Shown in pieces: positions 24,096-31,867 of a stretch of 32,833 nucleotides of DNA. The notes under the pieces are model-generated. The model was given only the letters and a program-made list of their open reading frames with translations. It did not search any database and was not told the DNA's origin. Both the position numbers and the translations under genes were made by a program. The DNA is taken from assembly GCA_902761375.1 (NCBI GenBank), contig CACWKB010000018.1, forward strand, positions 1-32,833, read 5' to 3'. Every line of letters starts with the position of its first letter. Positions within the stretch are counted from its first letter, which is position 1. The DNA is from an uncultured Ruminococcus sp. (GTDB taxonomy: Bacteria; Bacillota; Clostridia; Oscillospirales; Acutalibacteraceae).

Positions 24096-26132
24096 ATGAG
24101 AAAATCATCAAAGGTCATCAGCATGCTTCTCGCTGTCGTTATGGTCGTATCCTGCTTTACGGCGTTTGCCGTAATCAACGCAGCGGCTGCTGATGATACA
24201 AAAATTTATTTCGAGTTCCCGACCAGCGGTATCTGGGGTGACGCAAGCAAGGCTACCCCAAAGAACTGCTACGCTCACATCTGGGCAATCTACGGCAACG
24301 AGACCGAACTCGAATCAACCGAATTTGGCGACAAGCCCGAAAGACTGAAGAAGACCGACACCGATGGTTTGTTCTACTTTGATACTGCCACTCTCGGCAC
24401 TATCGAGGAAAACGCGGACTACGGCATTATCTTCCACACCACTGCAGACGGTAAGTATCAGAGCTGCAACGTGACCTTCTCGGCTGACTGCCTCGGCGAT
24501 ACTCTCTACATCACCGGCAATAAGATCGAGAACCCCATGGATTCCACCAAGCTTGCTTACGAGGCTGCATGGAAGAAGAATTCCGATAAGTACGGTCCCA
24601 TGAAGGCTATCACCTCCACCGGCAAGGCTGTAGGTCAGTACTTCCCCGCTCATCAGCCCAAGGCTCAGCTTATCTCCAACGCTCTGCATGACTATCTGCT
24701 CAACCCCGTAAACGAGGGCTTCTTCACCACCGAGAAGAACCTTGCTCTCTGCGAAGAGGTTGGCACCAACGCTTTGGATGTTTACAATCAGTACATCTCC
24801 GACAATGCCGCAGCTCTCGAGAACGGCACCGAGTCCGATAAGGACATGATCAAAAAGGGTGAGGAATCTCCCTACATGGTCGTTAAGCAGGTAACCGGTA
24901 CCGACGCAAGCGGCAAGGAAGTTGTTATTCCTGCTCCCTCCTATGTTCAGGAGCGTCTCGGCCTCTCCGACGAGGACATCAACCCCGCTACCGAGCCCCC
25001 CGAAGAGCCCACCACCGTTGAGCCTACTACTGTAGAGCCCACCACTGCTGAGCCCACCACTGCTGAGCCCACCACTGCTGAGCCCACCACCTTTGAGCCC
25101 ACCACTGCTGAGCCCACCACCGTTGAGCCCACTACCGTTGAGCCCACTACTGTTGAGCCCGTAACCGGCAGCGCAGCTCTCATGGGCGAGGATTATGCTT
25201 GGAATCCCGCGATCTCCTTCGCTGAGATGACTGCTGACGGCGACGTTTACACCTACACCTTCGAGAACGTTGCCGCAGGCGATATGTTCCAGCTCAAGGT
25301 CGTTGAGTATCCCACTCCCGAATCTCCCGCTGAATGGCACGGCGACCACGGCACCGACGCTAACGTTGAGTTTGCCGTAACCGCTCCCTGCGCAGTTACC
25401 GTTACCTACGATCCCGCTACTCAGGAGATCACCGTTACCGGCGAGAACGTTACCGATCCCGTTATCCCGATCGACGTAGTTCGCGCGGCCGGCAGTGCTG
25501 TCAAGGACAGCCCCAACTACCTCCACGGCATTAGCTGGGATCCCACAGCCGAGGTCAACACTCTCGAAGAGATCGCCGATGGCATCTACACCATCTCCTT
25601 CACCGACCTCGTTGAGGGCGAGTTCCAGCTCAAGTTCGCCGCTAACGGCGGTTGGGACGTTAACTGGGGCGGCGCCGCAGGCGAGAGACAGGTCACCGAG
25701 ACCGGCTACTACTTTGAGAACGACTGCACCTACAACGGCGACAACATTGCTCTTAACTGCGAGGATGACGACGACGAGGTAACCTTCAAATTCGATCTCA
25801 CCGTTACTCTCGACCTCAGAAACTACAACTCCGCTACCAAGGAAGGCGCTAAGTTCACCGCTACCTTCACCAAGGTAGAAGAGCCCGAGCCCGGCGAGAA
25901 CTACATCATCGGCGATGTAAATCGTGACGGCAAGGTAGACGTTGTTGACGGTACCATGATCCAGGCTTATTCCATCGGTCTCCGCAATGATTTCGATGAT
26001 TATCAGGTCATGATCGCTGACACCAACGGCGACGGTGTTGTCAATATTCTTGACGTTACCGCTATCCAGTACTATGCGGTCGGCAGATTTGACAGATCCT
26101 TCTATGCCGGCAAGGTAATGGATGTTAGGTAA
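24096..26132 (+). CDS. Secreted dockerin protein with putative carbohydrate-binding modules
   Basis: A 678-residue exported protein, no catalytic domain seen. 1-32: signal peptide. 35-150: a beta-rich domain (KIYFEFPTSGIWG... HIWAIYG... YGIIFHTTADGKYQSC) reminiscent of CBM26-like starch-binding modules. 150-300: helical region. 304-353: ten EPTT(V/A/F) repeats, a flexible linker. 357-450: a domain starting GSAALMGEDYAWNP with YTYTFENVAAGDMFQLKVV, like the X25 modules of pullulanases; 466-590: a second, divergent copy (GSAVKDSPNYLHGISWDP... FQLKFAANGGWDVNWGG). 604-668: type I dockerin with DVNRDGKVD and DTNGDGVVN calcium loops. It looks like a non-catalytic starch-adherence component of a cohesin-dockerin complex (inference; compare Ruminococcus bromii amylosome proteins). 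Codon use is biased like the pilin gene, suggesting high expression. Confidence 0.85.
   Translation: MRKSSKVISMLLAVVMVVSCFTAFAVINAAAADDTKIYFEFPTSGIWGDASKATPKNCYAHIWAIYGNETELESTEFGDKPERLKKTDTDGLFYFDTATLGTIEENADYGIIFHTTADGKYQSCNVTFSADCLGDTLYITGNKIENPMDSTKLAYEAAWKKNSDKYGPMKAITSTGKAVGQYFPAHQPKAQLISNALHDYLLNPVNEGFFTTEKNLALCEEVGTNALDVYNQYISDNAAALENGTESDKDMIKKGEESPYMVVKQVTGTDASGKEVVIPAPSYVQERLGLSDEDINPATEPPEEPTTVEPTTVEPTTAEPTTAEPTTAEPTTFEPTTAEPTTVEPTTVEPTTVEPVTGSAALMGEDYAWNPAISFAEMTADGDVYTYTFENVAAGDMFQLKVVEYPTPESPAEWHGDHGTDANVEFAVTAPCAVTVTYDPATQEITVTGENVTDPVIPIDVVRAAGSAVKDSPNYLHGISWDPTAEVNTLEEIADGIYTISFTDLVEGEFQLKFAANGGWDVNWGGAAGERQVTETGYYFENDCTYNGDNIALNCEDDDDEVTFKFDLTVTLDLRNYNSATKEGAKFTATFTKVEEPEPGENYIIGDVNRDGKVDVVDGTMIQAYSIGLRNDFDDYQVMIADTNGDGVVNILDVTAIQYYAVGRFDRSFYAGKVMDVR
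25005..25154 (+). repeat. Ten 15-bp coding repeats (EPTT linker)
   Basis: Ten in-frame 15-bp units encode EPTTV, EPTTV, EPTTA x3, EPTTF, EPTTA, EPTTV x3. Several neighbouring units are identical at DNA level, so copy number may vary between strains. Confidence 0.92.
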
Positions 26133-26159
26133 TCTGTAAATTTCAAACCCAAATAACTG

Positions 26160-26191
26160 AGGCTGTCGCTTTTACGGCGACAGCCTTTTTT
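26160..26191 (+). terminator. Intrinsic terminator of the dockerin gene
   Basis: AGGCTGTCGC and GCGACAGCCT form a perfect 10-bp stem, followed by T. The T run is also the start of the first 80-bp tandem repeat. Confidence 0.92.
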
Positions 26192-26405
26192 AAATTTAGT
26201 CGCATTGTCATTGCTGCGCCTATCATACGTTTGTTACGGCTAAGGCTTTGCTGCCCTATCCATCGTTTTTTAAATTTAGTCGCATAGTCATTGCTGCGCC
26301 TATCATACGTTTGTTACGGCTAAGGCTTTGCTGCCCTATCCCGTGTTTTTTATATCTGTCCACATAGTCATTTCAGCGTATATCATATTTTTTACGATAA
26401 AGGAT
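26186..26405 (+). repeat. 80-bp-period tandem intergenic repeat, two near-identical copies and one degraded
   Basis: Copy 1 (26186-26261) and copy 2 (26266-26341) start with TTTTTTAAATTTAG and end in GCTGCCCTATCC; one base differs in the shared 76 bp (CATTGTCA against CATAGTCA). Copy 3 (from 26346) keeps the T run, ACATAGTCATT, TATCATA and TTACG but is degraded. Inside each unit GCCT and AGGC can pair around CATACGTTTGTTACGG. No ORF or RNA family recognised; it fills almost all of the 300-bp gap 26133-26432. Confidence 0.88.
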
Positions 26406-26432
26406 ACATATGCCTCATTTCCGCATAACGGG

Positions 26433-27044
26433 TCACAGAAGCTCTATCTCGCCCTTATTCGCCGTGATAATGCCGTCGCGCGTCATCGCGGCGATCTCGC
26501 GCATCATCGCGCTGCGGTCGGAGCCGAGGTAATCCGCTAAGTCCGCGTAGGGCATGGGCAGCGTAAAGCGTCTGCCGCCGCGCTGGGCGAGCTGCTCAAA
26601 ATAGACGGTCAGCTTGCTCCTCAGCGTGCGCTGACCCATCACGTCGAGGTGGTTGAGCAGTCTGCGCCGCGTCGCACCGAACAGGCGGTCGGCGATCAGC
26701 TCTCTGAGCTTCGCGTTATCGAGTGTGATCAGCCTGTCGTAGCTGATGAAGTCGATGTCGCAGGCGGTCTTTGCCGTAAAGATCAGATTTTCCTCTGTTT
26801 CCGGCGAGTTCATGCGGAACATATCGCCCTCGCCGTAGCAGTCCAATATCCTGCGCTGGGCGTCGCGGTTGATCGTAAACAGATACGCCGTGCCGCGCTT
26901 CATGATTCCAATTGTGTCACCTTTTGATGACTTGGTTGTAATGCTTTCACCCGTTCCGTAGTGCCTCAGTATGGGGGTGAAATGGGCGTTTAGTCCCATG
27001 ATCTCTGCGTTTGTCAGGCTTACTTCAAACTTGTAATCAAACAT
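26433..27044 (-). CDS. Crp/Fnr-family transcriptional regulator
   Basis: A 203-residue regulator. The N-terminal half is a cyclic-nucleotide-binding-like beta roll (SKGDTIGIMKRGTAYLFTINRD... ILDCYGEGDMF), the C-terminal half a Crp-type winged helix with PYADLADYLGSDRSAMMREIAAM as the recognition helix-turn-helix. The usual cAMP phosphate-binding RxS pattern is not evident, and there is no N-terminal Cys cluster as in Fnr, so the signal is unknown. GGAGGG lies seven bases before the ATG. It is divergent from nrdD, with a perfect palindrome between, which suggests control of nrdD and of itself. Confidence 0.88.
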   Translation of the reverse strand: MFDYKFEVSLTNAEIMGLNAHFTPILRHYGTGESITTKSSKGDTIGIMKRGTAYLFTINRDAQRRILDCYGEGDMFRMNSPETEENLIFTAKTACDIDFISYDRLITLDNAKLRELIADRLFGATRRRLLNHLDVMGQRTLRSKLTVYFEQLAQRGGRRFTLPMPYADLADYLGSDRSAMMREIAAMTRDGIITANKGEIELL

Positions 27045-27098
27045 TTTTGACCCTCCATATAATGTGCTTATTTCTTTTTTGGAATACTATATGTTGTT

Positions 27099-27127
27099 AT
27101 TATATCATAAAACTGTTGCGAGCGCAA
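27099..27127 (-). promoter_or_regulatory. Predicted promoter of the Crp/Fnr gene
   Basis: Minus strand TATAAT at 27099-27104 with a weak TTGCGC (27122-27127) 17 bases upstream. The -35 lies inside the palindrome at 27113-27130, so a protein bound there would block it. Confidence 0.55.
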
Positions 27128-27130
27128 CAG
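27113..27130. promoter_or_regulatory. Candidate Crp/Fnr operator between the regulator and nrdD
   Basis: CTGTTGCG-AG-CGCAACAG, a perfect 18-bp palindrome. Its core TGTTG-N6-CAACA has the 5-6-5 geometry of Crp-family sites. The centre (27121.5) is 41.5 bases before the nrdD start predicted from TATAAT at 27151. Confidence 0.65.
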
Positions 27131-27150
27131 CAAATTTAAAATCTTTGCTG

Positions 27151-27156
27151 TATAAT
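27151..27156 (+). promoter_or_regulatory. -10 element of the predicted nrdD promoter
   Basis: TATAAT, with predicted start at 27163. The sequence at the -35 position (CAGCAA) is poor, as expected for an activator-dependent promoter. Confidence 0.6.
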
Positions 27157-27244
27157 AGGAACCGTACCTGCGAAATGAACGACAACATATTATGAATATG
27201 CAGAAAATAAAGAAATTAACGTGAGAACGAAGGGAAGGAACAAG

Positions 27245-29440
27245 ATGAAAATCATCAAGAGAAACGGCTCCGAAGAGGAGTTCAACATTGAAAAAATCAT
27301 TAACGCCGTCCGCAAGGCGAACAATTCCTCCGACATGCCTTTTTTGACCGAGGAGCAGATCGCCGACATCGCCGACTATGTTGAGTACCGCTGCAACAAG
27401 ATGAAGCGCGCGGTCTCGGTAGAGGAGATACAGGACATGGTAGAGGATCAGCTCATGGCAAAGGGCGCGTTCGAGCTTGCGCGCCGCTATGTGCGCTACC
27501 GCTACAACCGTTCGCTTATCCGCAAGGCGAACACCACCGACAACCGCATCCTCTCGCTCATCGAGTGCAACAACGAGGAGGTAAAGCAGGAGAATTCCAA
27601 CAAGAACCCCACCGTCAACAGCGTTCAGCGCGACTATATGGCGGGCGAGGTCAGCCGCGACCTGACCCGCAGGATGCTGCTGCCTCCCGATATCGTGGAA
27701 GCCGACAAGCAGGGCTTGATCCACTTCCATGACTCCGACTATTTCGCCCAGCATATGCACAACTGCGACCTCGTCAACCTCGAGGATATGCTGCAGAACG
27801 GCACCGTCATCAGCGACACGCTGATCGAAAAGCCCCACAGCTTCTCGACCGCCTGCAACATCGCCACCCAGATCATCGCTCAGGTAGCCAGCAACCAGTA
27901 CGGCGGCCAGAGCATCAGCCTGACCCACCTCGCTCCCTTTGTCCAGATCTCGCGCGAGAAGATCCGCAAGGAGACCATCAAGGAGTTTGAGGAGGCGGGA
28001 CTGACCGTTGATGACGACAAGCTTTCGGCGATCGTCGAGCAGAGGCTGCGCAAGGAGGTCAACCGCGGTGTTCAGACCATCCAGTATCAGGTGGTGACCC
28101 TGCTGACCACCAACGGCCAGGCGCCGTTCGTCACCGTCTATATGTACCTCAACGAGGCTGAGGACGAGCAGCAGAAGGCAGACCTCGCAATGATCATCGA
28201 GGAGACCCTCAAGCAGCGCTATCAGGGCGTCAAGAACGAGGACGGCGTGTGGATCACCCCGGCGTTCCCCAAGCTCATCTACGTGCTCGAGGAGGACAAC
28301 ATCACCGAGGGCAGCAAATACTGGTATCTCACCGAGCTCGCCGCCAAGTGCACCGCCAAGCGCATGGTACCGGACTATATCTCCGAAAAGGTGATGCTCG
28401 AGCTCAAGGGCGACGTCTACACCTGCATGGGCTGCCGCTCCTTCCTGACTCCCGACCGTTTCACCGACGCCGGTGTGGGCAACATCGCTCACGCGCTCAA
28501 CTACGTCGAGGGACAGCATAAATACTACGGACGCTTCAATCAGGGCGTCGTCACCGTCAATCTGGTCGATATCGGACTCAGTGCCAACCGCGACATGGTC
28601 AAGTTCTGGCAGATCTTTGACGAGCGCATGGAGCTCTGTCACCGTGCTCTCAGAATCCGCCACGAGCGCCTCAAGGGAACCCTTTCCGACGCCGCGCCCA
28701 TCCTCTGGCAGTACGGAGCGCTCGCCCGCCTCAAAAAGGGCGAGGTCATCGATCCGCTGCTCTACGGCGGATACTCCACGATTTCGCTGGGCTATGCCGG
28801 ACTCTGGGAGTGCGTTTACAGCCTGAACGGCAAGAAGCTCACCGAGCCCGAGGGCAAGGAGCTCGGACTTGAGATCATGAAGCGCCTCAACGCCGCCTGC
28901 GCCAAGTGGAAGGCAGCCGAGAACATCGACTACAGCATCTACGGCACTCCGCTCGAGAGCACGACCTACAAGTTCGCCAAGTGCCTCCAGAAGCGCTTCG
29001 GCATCATCAAGGGCGTCACCGACCGCAACTATATCACCAACAGCTACCACGTCCATGTGACCGAGGAGATCGACGCGTTCGACAAGCTCAAGCTCGAGAG
29101 CGAGTTCCAGGCGCTTTCTCCCGGCGGCGCGATCAGCTACGTCGAGGTGCCCAATATGCAGGACAACATCCCCGCGGTGCTCCAGGTCATGAAGTTCATC
29201 TACGAGAACATCATGTACGCCGAGCTCAACACCAAGAGCGACTACTGCCAGGTCTGCGGCTACGACGGAGAGATACAGGTCGTAGAGGACAGCGGCAAGC
29301 TCGTTTGGGAATGCCCCAAGTGCCACAACCGCGACGAGAGCAAGATGAACGTCGCGCGCCGTACCTGCGGCTATATCGGCACCCAGTTCTGGAATCAGGG
29401 CAGGACTCAGGAGATCCGCGAGCGCGTACTGCACCTTTAA
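27245..29440 (+). CDS. nrdD: Anaerobic (class III) ribonucleoside-triphosphate reductase
   Basis: Glycyl-radical enzyme that makes deoxynucleotides without oxygen. 731 residues from the ATG with GAAGGGAAGGAA upstream; a GTG eight codons earlier precedes this site. 1-90: ATP-cone (KIIKRNGSEEEFNIEKIINAV) for allosteric control. The reductase core follows, including MHNCDLVNLEDML and CMGCRSFLTPDRF. The C-terminus has the zinc site (CQVCG and CPKC) and the radical Gly709 in RRTCGYIG. NrdG, its activase, is encoded 100 bases downstream. Upstream lies a palindrome placed as a class II activator site for the divergent Crp/Fnr protein. This is the only ribonucleotide reductase seen in the window. Confidence 0.96.
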   Translation: MKIIKRNGSEEEFNIEKIINAVRKANNSSDMPFLTEEQIADIADYVEYRCNKMKRAVSVEEIQDMVEDQLMAKGAFELARRYVRYRYNRSLIRKANTTDNRILSLIECNNEEVKQENSNKNPTVNSVQRDYMAGEVSRDLTRRMLLPPDIVEADKQGLIHFHDSDYFAQHMHNCDLVNLEDMLQNGTVISDTLIEKPHSFSTACNIATQIIAQVASNQYGGQSISLTHLAPFVQISREKIRKETIKEFEEAGLTVDDDKLSAIVEQRLRKEVNRGVQTIQYQVVTLLTTNGQAPFVTVYMYLNEAEDEQQKADLAMIIEETLKQRYQGVKNEDGVWITPAFPKLIYVLEEDNITEGSKYWYLTELAAKCTAKRMVPDYISEKVMLELKGDVYTCMGCRSFLTPDRFTDAGVGNIAHALNYVEGQHKYYGRFNQGVVTVNLVDIGLSANRDMVKFWQIFDERMELCHRALRIRHERLKGTLSDAAPILWQYGALARLKKGEVIDPLLYGGYSTISLGYAGLWECVYSLNGKKLTEPEGKELGLEIMKRLNAACAKWKAAENIDYSIYGTPLESTTYKFAKCLQKRFGIIKGVTDRNYITNSYHVHVTEEIDAFDKLKLESEFQALSPGGAISYVEVPNMQDNIPAVLQVMKFIYENIMYAELNTKSDYCQVCGYDGEIQVVEDSGKLVWECPKCHNRDESKMNVARRTCGYIGTQFWNQGRTQEIRERVLHL

Positions 29441-29462
29441 TTCAATTCGGAATGCTGAATTT

Positions 29463-29510
29463 CGGTCGGGCAGACAGAAGGCTCTGAAAAAAGCGTCTGT
29501 CGCCCGACCG
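29463..29510 (+). other. Hairpin between nrdD and nrdG
   Basis: CGGTCGGGC pairs with GCCCGACCG, extended by GACAG/CTGTC with a bulge. Only a weak T-rich stretch follows, so it may be a partial terminator or an mRNA stability element that lowers nrdG relative to nrdD. Confidence 0.65.
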
Positions 29511-29540
29511 TATTTGTCTTTATATAAATGAGTGAATAAA

Positions 29541-30083
29541 ATGAACTACGGAGAAATCAAAACCTTTGACATCGCCAACGGCGAGGGTGTGCGCGTGTCG
29601 CTTTTTGTGTCGGGCTGCACCCATCACTGCAAAAACTGCTTCAACAAGGAGACCTGGTCGTTCGACTTCGGTCAACCCTTCACTTCGGAAACGGAGGATA
29701 AAATAATATCGCAGCTCAGCCCGAGCTACATCAACGGGCTGTCGCTGCTCGGCGGCGAGCCCTTCGAGCCGTCTAATCAGGCGGCGCTGCTGCCGTTTCT
29801 GCGCCGTGTGCGCGCCGAGCTGCCCGACAAGACTGTATGGTGCTATACAGGCTATCTCTTCGATAAAGAGCTGCTTGGCGAAAGCAGGGCGCGCTGTGAG
29901 CACACCGACGAAATGCTCTCGCTGATTGACGTGCTCGTGGACGGCGAATTCGTGCAGGATCTGTACGACATTAGCCTCCAGTTCCGAGGCTCGTCCAACC
30001 AGCGCATAATCGACGTGCCGAGTTCCTTAGCCTCGGGCGAGGTCGTCGCCTATCATCCCAAAAGCGGAAAAATCGAAATGTAA
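29541..30083 (+). CDS. nrdG: Anaerobic ribonucleotide reductase activating protein (radical SAM)
   Basis: Radical-SAM activase that abstracts hydrogen from the NrdD glycine. 180 residues; cluster Cys26, Cys30 and Cys33 in GCTHHCKNC, the GGEPF motif near 74-78, and a compact activase core. Start at ATG 29541; an in-frame GTG nine bases earlier is possible. No good ribosome site is seen. A tiny ORF, ATG-AGT-GAA-TAA (29529-29540), ends directly against the start codon, so re-initiation or coupling is possible. It follows nrdD after a strong hairpin. Confidence 0.93.
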   Translation: MNYGEIKTFDIANGEGVRVSLFVSGCTHHCKNCFNKETWSFDFGQPFTSETEDKIISQLSPSYINGLSLLGGEPFEPSNQAALLPFLRRVRAELPDKTVWCYTGYLFDKELLGESRARCEHTDEMLSLIDVLVDGEFVQDLYDISLQFRGSSNQRIIDVPSSLASGEVVAYHPKSGKIEM

Positions 30084-30090
30084 AAAACTA

Positions 30091-30122
30091 CGGTCGACTC
30101 ATAAAAGAGCCGACCGTTTTTT
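30091..30122. terminator. Intrinsic terminator after nrdG (bidirectional)
   Basis: CGGTCG/CGACCG outer stem and CTC/GAG inner stem with a small bulge, T6 on the plus strand and T6 on the other side of the minus strand. It serves nrdG and the convergent ligase-like gene. Confidence 0.85.
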
Positions 30123-30125
30123 CAG

Positions 30126-31742
30126 TCAATTGTTATTGCTCTGCCTTGCGAATGCCTCGCAGAGCGCGATCATGATTATCATCAGCGGAGCGGAGATCGG
30201 CACCGAGATATTCAGCACCGCCTGAGCCGCGTAGCCCACAACGCCAGCGGCGACAGCCAAGACCGCGGGAGTCTGCTTTGCGGCGAGAAACGCGCGTCTG
30301 AGGGCGTTGCCCATGAACGTCAGATAGGCTCCCAAGCCGAACACGCCGATGGTGATCAGGTAGTTGAGATACTCGTTATGAGCCGCGTCCGTGGAGCTGT
30401 TGCCGTAGTTTTGCAGTTCCTTGAAGTAGGGCTCAAAGGCGTAGTAGAAGGTATCGGGACCCGTTCCGAACAGCTTTTGGAAGATATTCGCCTCGCCGAA
30501 GATCTTGAATGAGCGCAGCCACATGATGCCGCGGTGAGTGCCCCAGGCGTCGTTCATGCGCAGCACCTTTTCGAGGCTGCCGAGCTTGGTCTCGGTGTCG
30601 AACACGCTGAAATACAGCAGCGCGCCCAACGCTGCAAGCACAGCCGCGCCGAATACAGAGGCGAGGGCGATCGGAGCCGCCTTCGGGAGCATGAGCCCGG
30701 GCTTTTTGACGCTGACAAGCCAGACCAGCGCCGTGAGGACGGCGACGCCGCCGAGCGCGATCAAGGTGGCGTTTGAGTACAGGATAGCCTTGGAATCGTC
30801 GGCGAGCTTCTTGTAGTTGTCGTTCATCAGCGCCGAGAAGCCGCGCAGCAGCACAACGCCCGAGATAAGGCAGGTGACCGCCAGCAAAAAGCGTTTGAGC
30901 TTATCGAGGTCGCGCAGATAGACGACAAGGAACACCGCGAGGAAGACCCCGATGCCGAGCAGGCAGGAGTCGCTGTCGCAGATGATCACAGCCGCGCCGC
31001 CGAGCACGGTCGAGACGAGGTATAGGATCCTTGCCCAGAGCCGCTTAGTGTGGACGGACATCGAGAGCACGACCGGCAGAGAGACGCAGATAAAGCTCGA
31101 AAGCATATTCTTGTTGCCGATGGTGGCGAGAAATTCTGTGTAGACCTGTTCGTTGTCGACGAACTCCTCGAACATATTGAGCGGGTCGACATAGAAGCCG
31201 TTGAGCACGGTCAGCAGATATACCAGACCGCAGCCGATCGCCATGCCGATGAACGGCAGCTCGCTGAATTCAAAGAGCCTTGTGATCAGGAAATAAACCA
31301 GCACATATACCAATATCAGCAGCAGGCCGTTGTTTCGTCCGACTCCGCTCCATTCGCCCAAAAGCGCGAGCAGGGGATGAGGCGAGAATATCGTGGAGAC
31401 CGCGCAGACGAACAGCAGCGTCAGCGCCGCCCAGTCCGTGACGGAGATCGGCTTGATTTTCAGACTGCTCTCTTTTTTCGTCGAGCCCAAATTGATCAGC
31501 AGCACCATGATCTCGGCAATGACAGCCACAGCCGAAATAGCGCAGAAGAAATACAGCTTTTCGTGGCGAATGCCGTAGAAGCCGTTGTCAAAATGCAAAA
31601 ACGGCGGCTTTGCGTTTGCAAAAACCTGAACGAAAAGCGGAAACACCGTGAACATCAGCAGCAGGTAGAGGTTGACGACCGTTCCCGCGAGGCTGACCTG
31701 CCGTTTTTTCGCCGGCTTAGGCTTATTATTTGAATTAGCCAT
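30126..31742 (-). CDS. O-antigen ligase / Wzy_C-family membrane protein
   Basis: A 538-residue polytopic membrane protein, probably acting in ligation or polymerisation of a surface polysaccharide at the outer face of the membrane. About twelve hydrophobic segments; the large loop near 385-470 holds WGTHRGIMWLRSFKIF, LFGTGPDTFYYAF and AHNEYLNYLITIG, the Wzy_C signature (Arg, GxGP and AHNxYL). The start is the ATG at 31740-31742 with AAAGGA upstream; an in-frame extension begins before this site. It is monocistronic, with no glycosyltransferase neighbours, which is unusual for polysaccharide genes; in Gram-positives this family may also modify teichoic acids or glycoproteins (inference). Confidence 0.82.
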   Translation of the reverse strand: MANSNNKPKPAKKRQVSLAGTVVNLYLLLMFTVFPLFVQVFANAKPPFLHFDNGFYGIRHEKLYFFCAISAVAVIAEIMVLLINLGSTKKESSLKIKPISVTDWAALTLLFVCAVSTIFSPHPLLALLGEWSGVGRNNGLLLILVYVLVYFLITRLFEFSELPFIGMAIGCGLVYLLTVLNGFYVDPLNMFEEFVDNEQVYTEFLATIGNKNMLSSFICVSLPVVLSMSVHTKRLWARILYLVSTVLGGAAVIICDSDSCLLGIGVFLAVFLVVYLRDLDKLKRFLLAVTCLISGVVLLRGFSALMNDNYKKLADDSKAILYSNATLIALGGVAVLTALVWLVSVKKPGLMLPKAAPIALASVFGAAVLAALGALLYFSVFDTETKLGSLEKVLRMNDAWGTHRGIMWLRSFKIFGEANIFQKLFGTGPDTFYYAFEPYFKELQNYGNSSTDAAHNEYLNYLITIGVFGLGAYLTFMGNALRRAFLAAKQTPAVLAVAAGVVGYAAQAVLNISVPISAPLMIIMIALCEAFARQSNNN

Positions 31743-31774
31743 ATAAAAATCCTTTCTGTTGAGCATACACACTT

Positions 31775-31803
31775 ATTTTATACCGTGTTTATGTGATTGT
31801 CAA
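31775..31803 (-). promoter_or_regulatory. Sigma-A promoter of the ligase-like gene
   Basis: Minus strand TTGACA (31798-31803), a 17-bp spacer, TAAAAT (31775-31780). Confidence 0.7.
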
Positions 31804-31816
31804 TCAAAAAAAAGGA

Positions 31817-31845
31817 TTGTAATTGCCCGGATTTCATGCTACAAT
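31817..31845 (+). promoter_or_regulatory. Sigma-A promoter of the HAD gene
   Basis: TTGTAA at 31817-31822, a 17-bp spacer, TACAAT at 31840-31845. The start predicted at about 31852 leaves only a 16-base leader, which rules out start codons further upstream. Confidence 0.68.
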
Positions 31846-31867
31846 AATGTCGAGAGGTGATGATGAA

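Noticed and set aside
26186..26405. CRISPR array
   Set aside because: The unit is a contiguous 76-80 bp tandem repeat with no distinct spacers and no cas genes nearby.
27113..27130. NrdR box
   Set aside because: NrdR sites are AT-rich 16-bp boxes in pairs; this single GC-containing palindrome does not fit.
27068..29434. Long minus-strand open frame (788 codons) opposite nrdD
   Set aside because: It mirrors nrdD codon positions, is rich in Val, Leu, Asp and Ala with no recognisable domain, and nrdD is certain.
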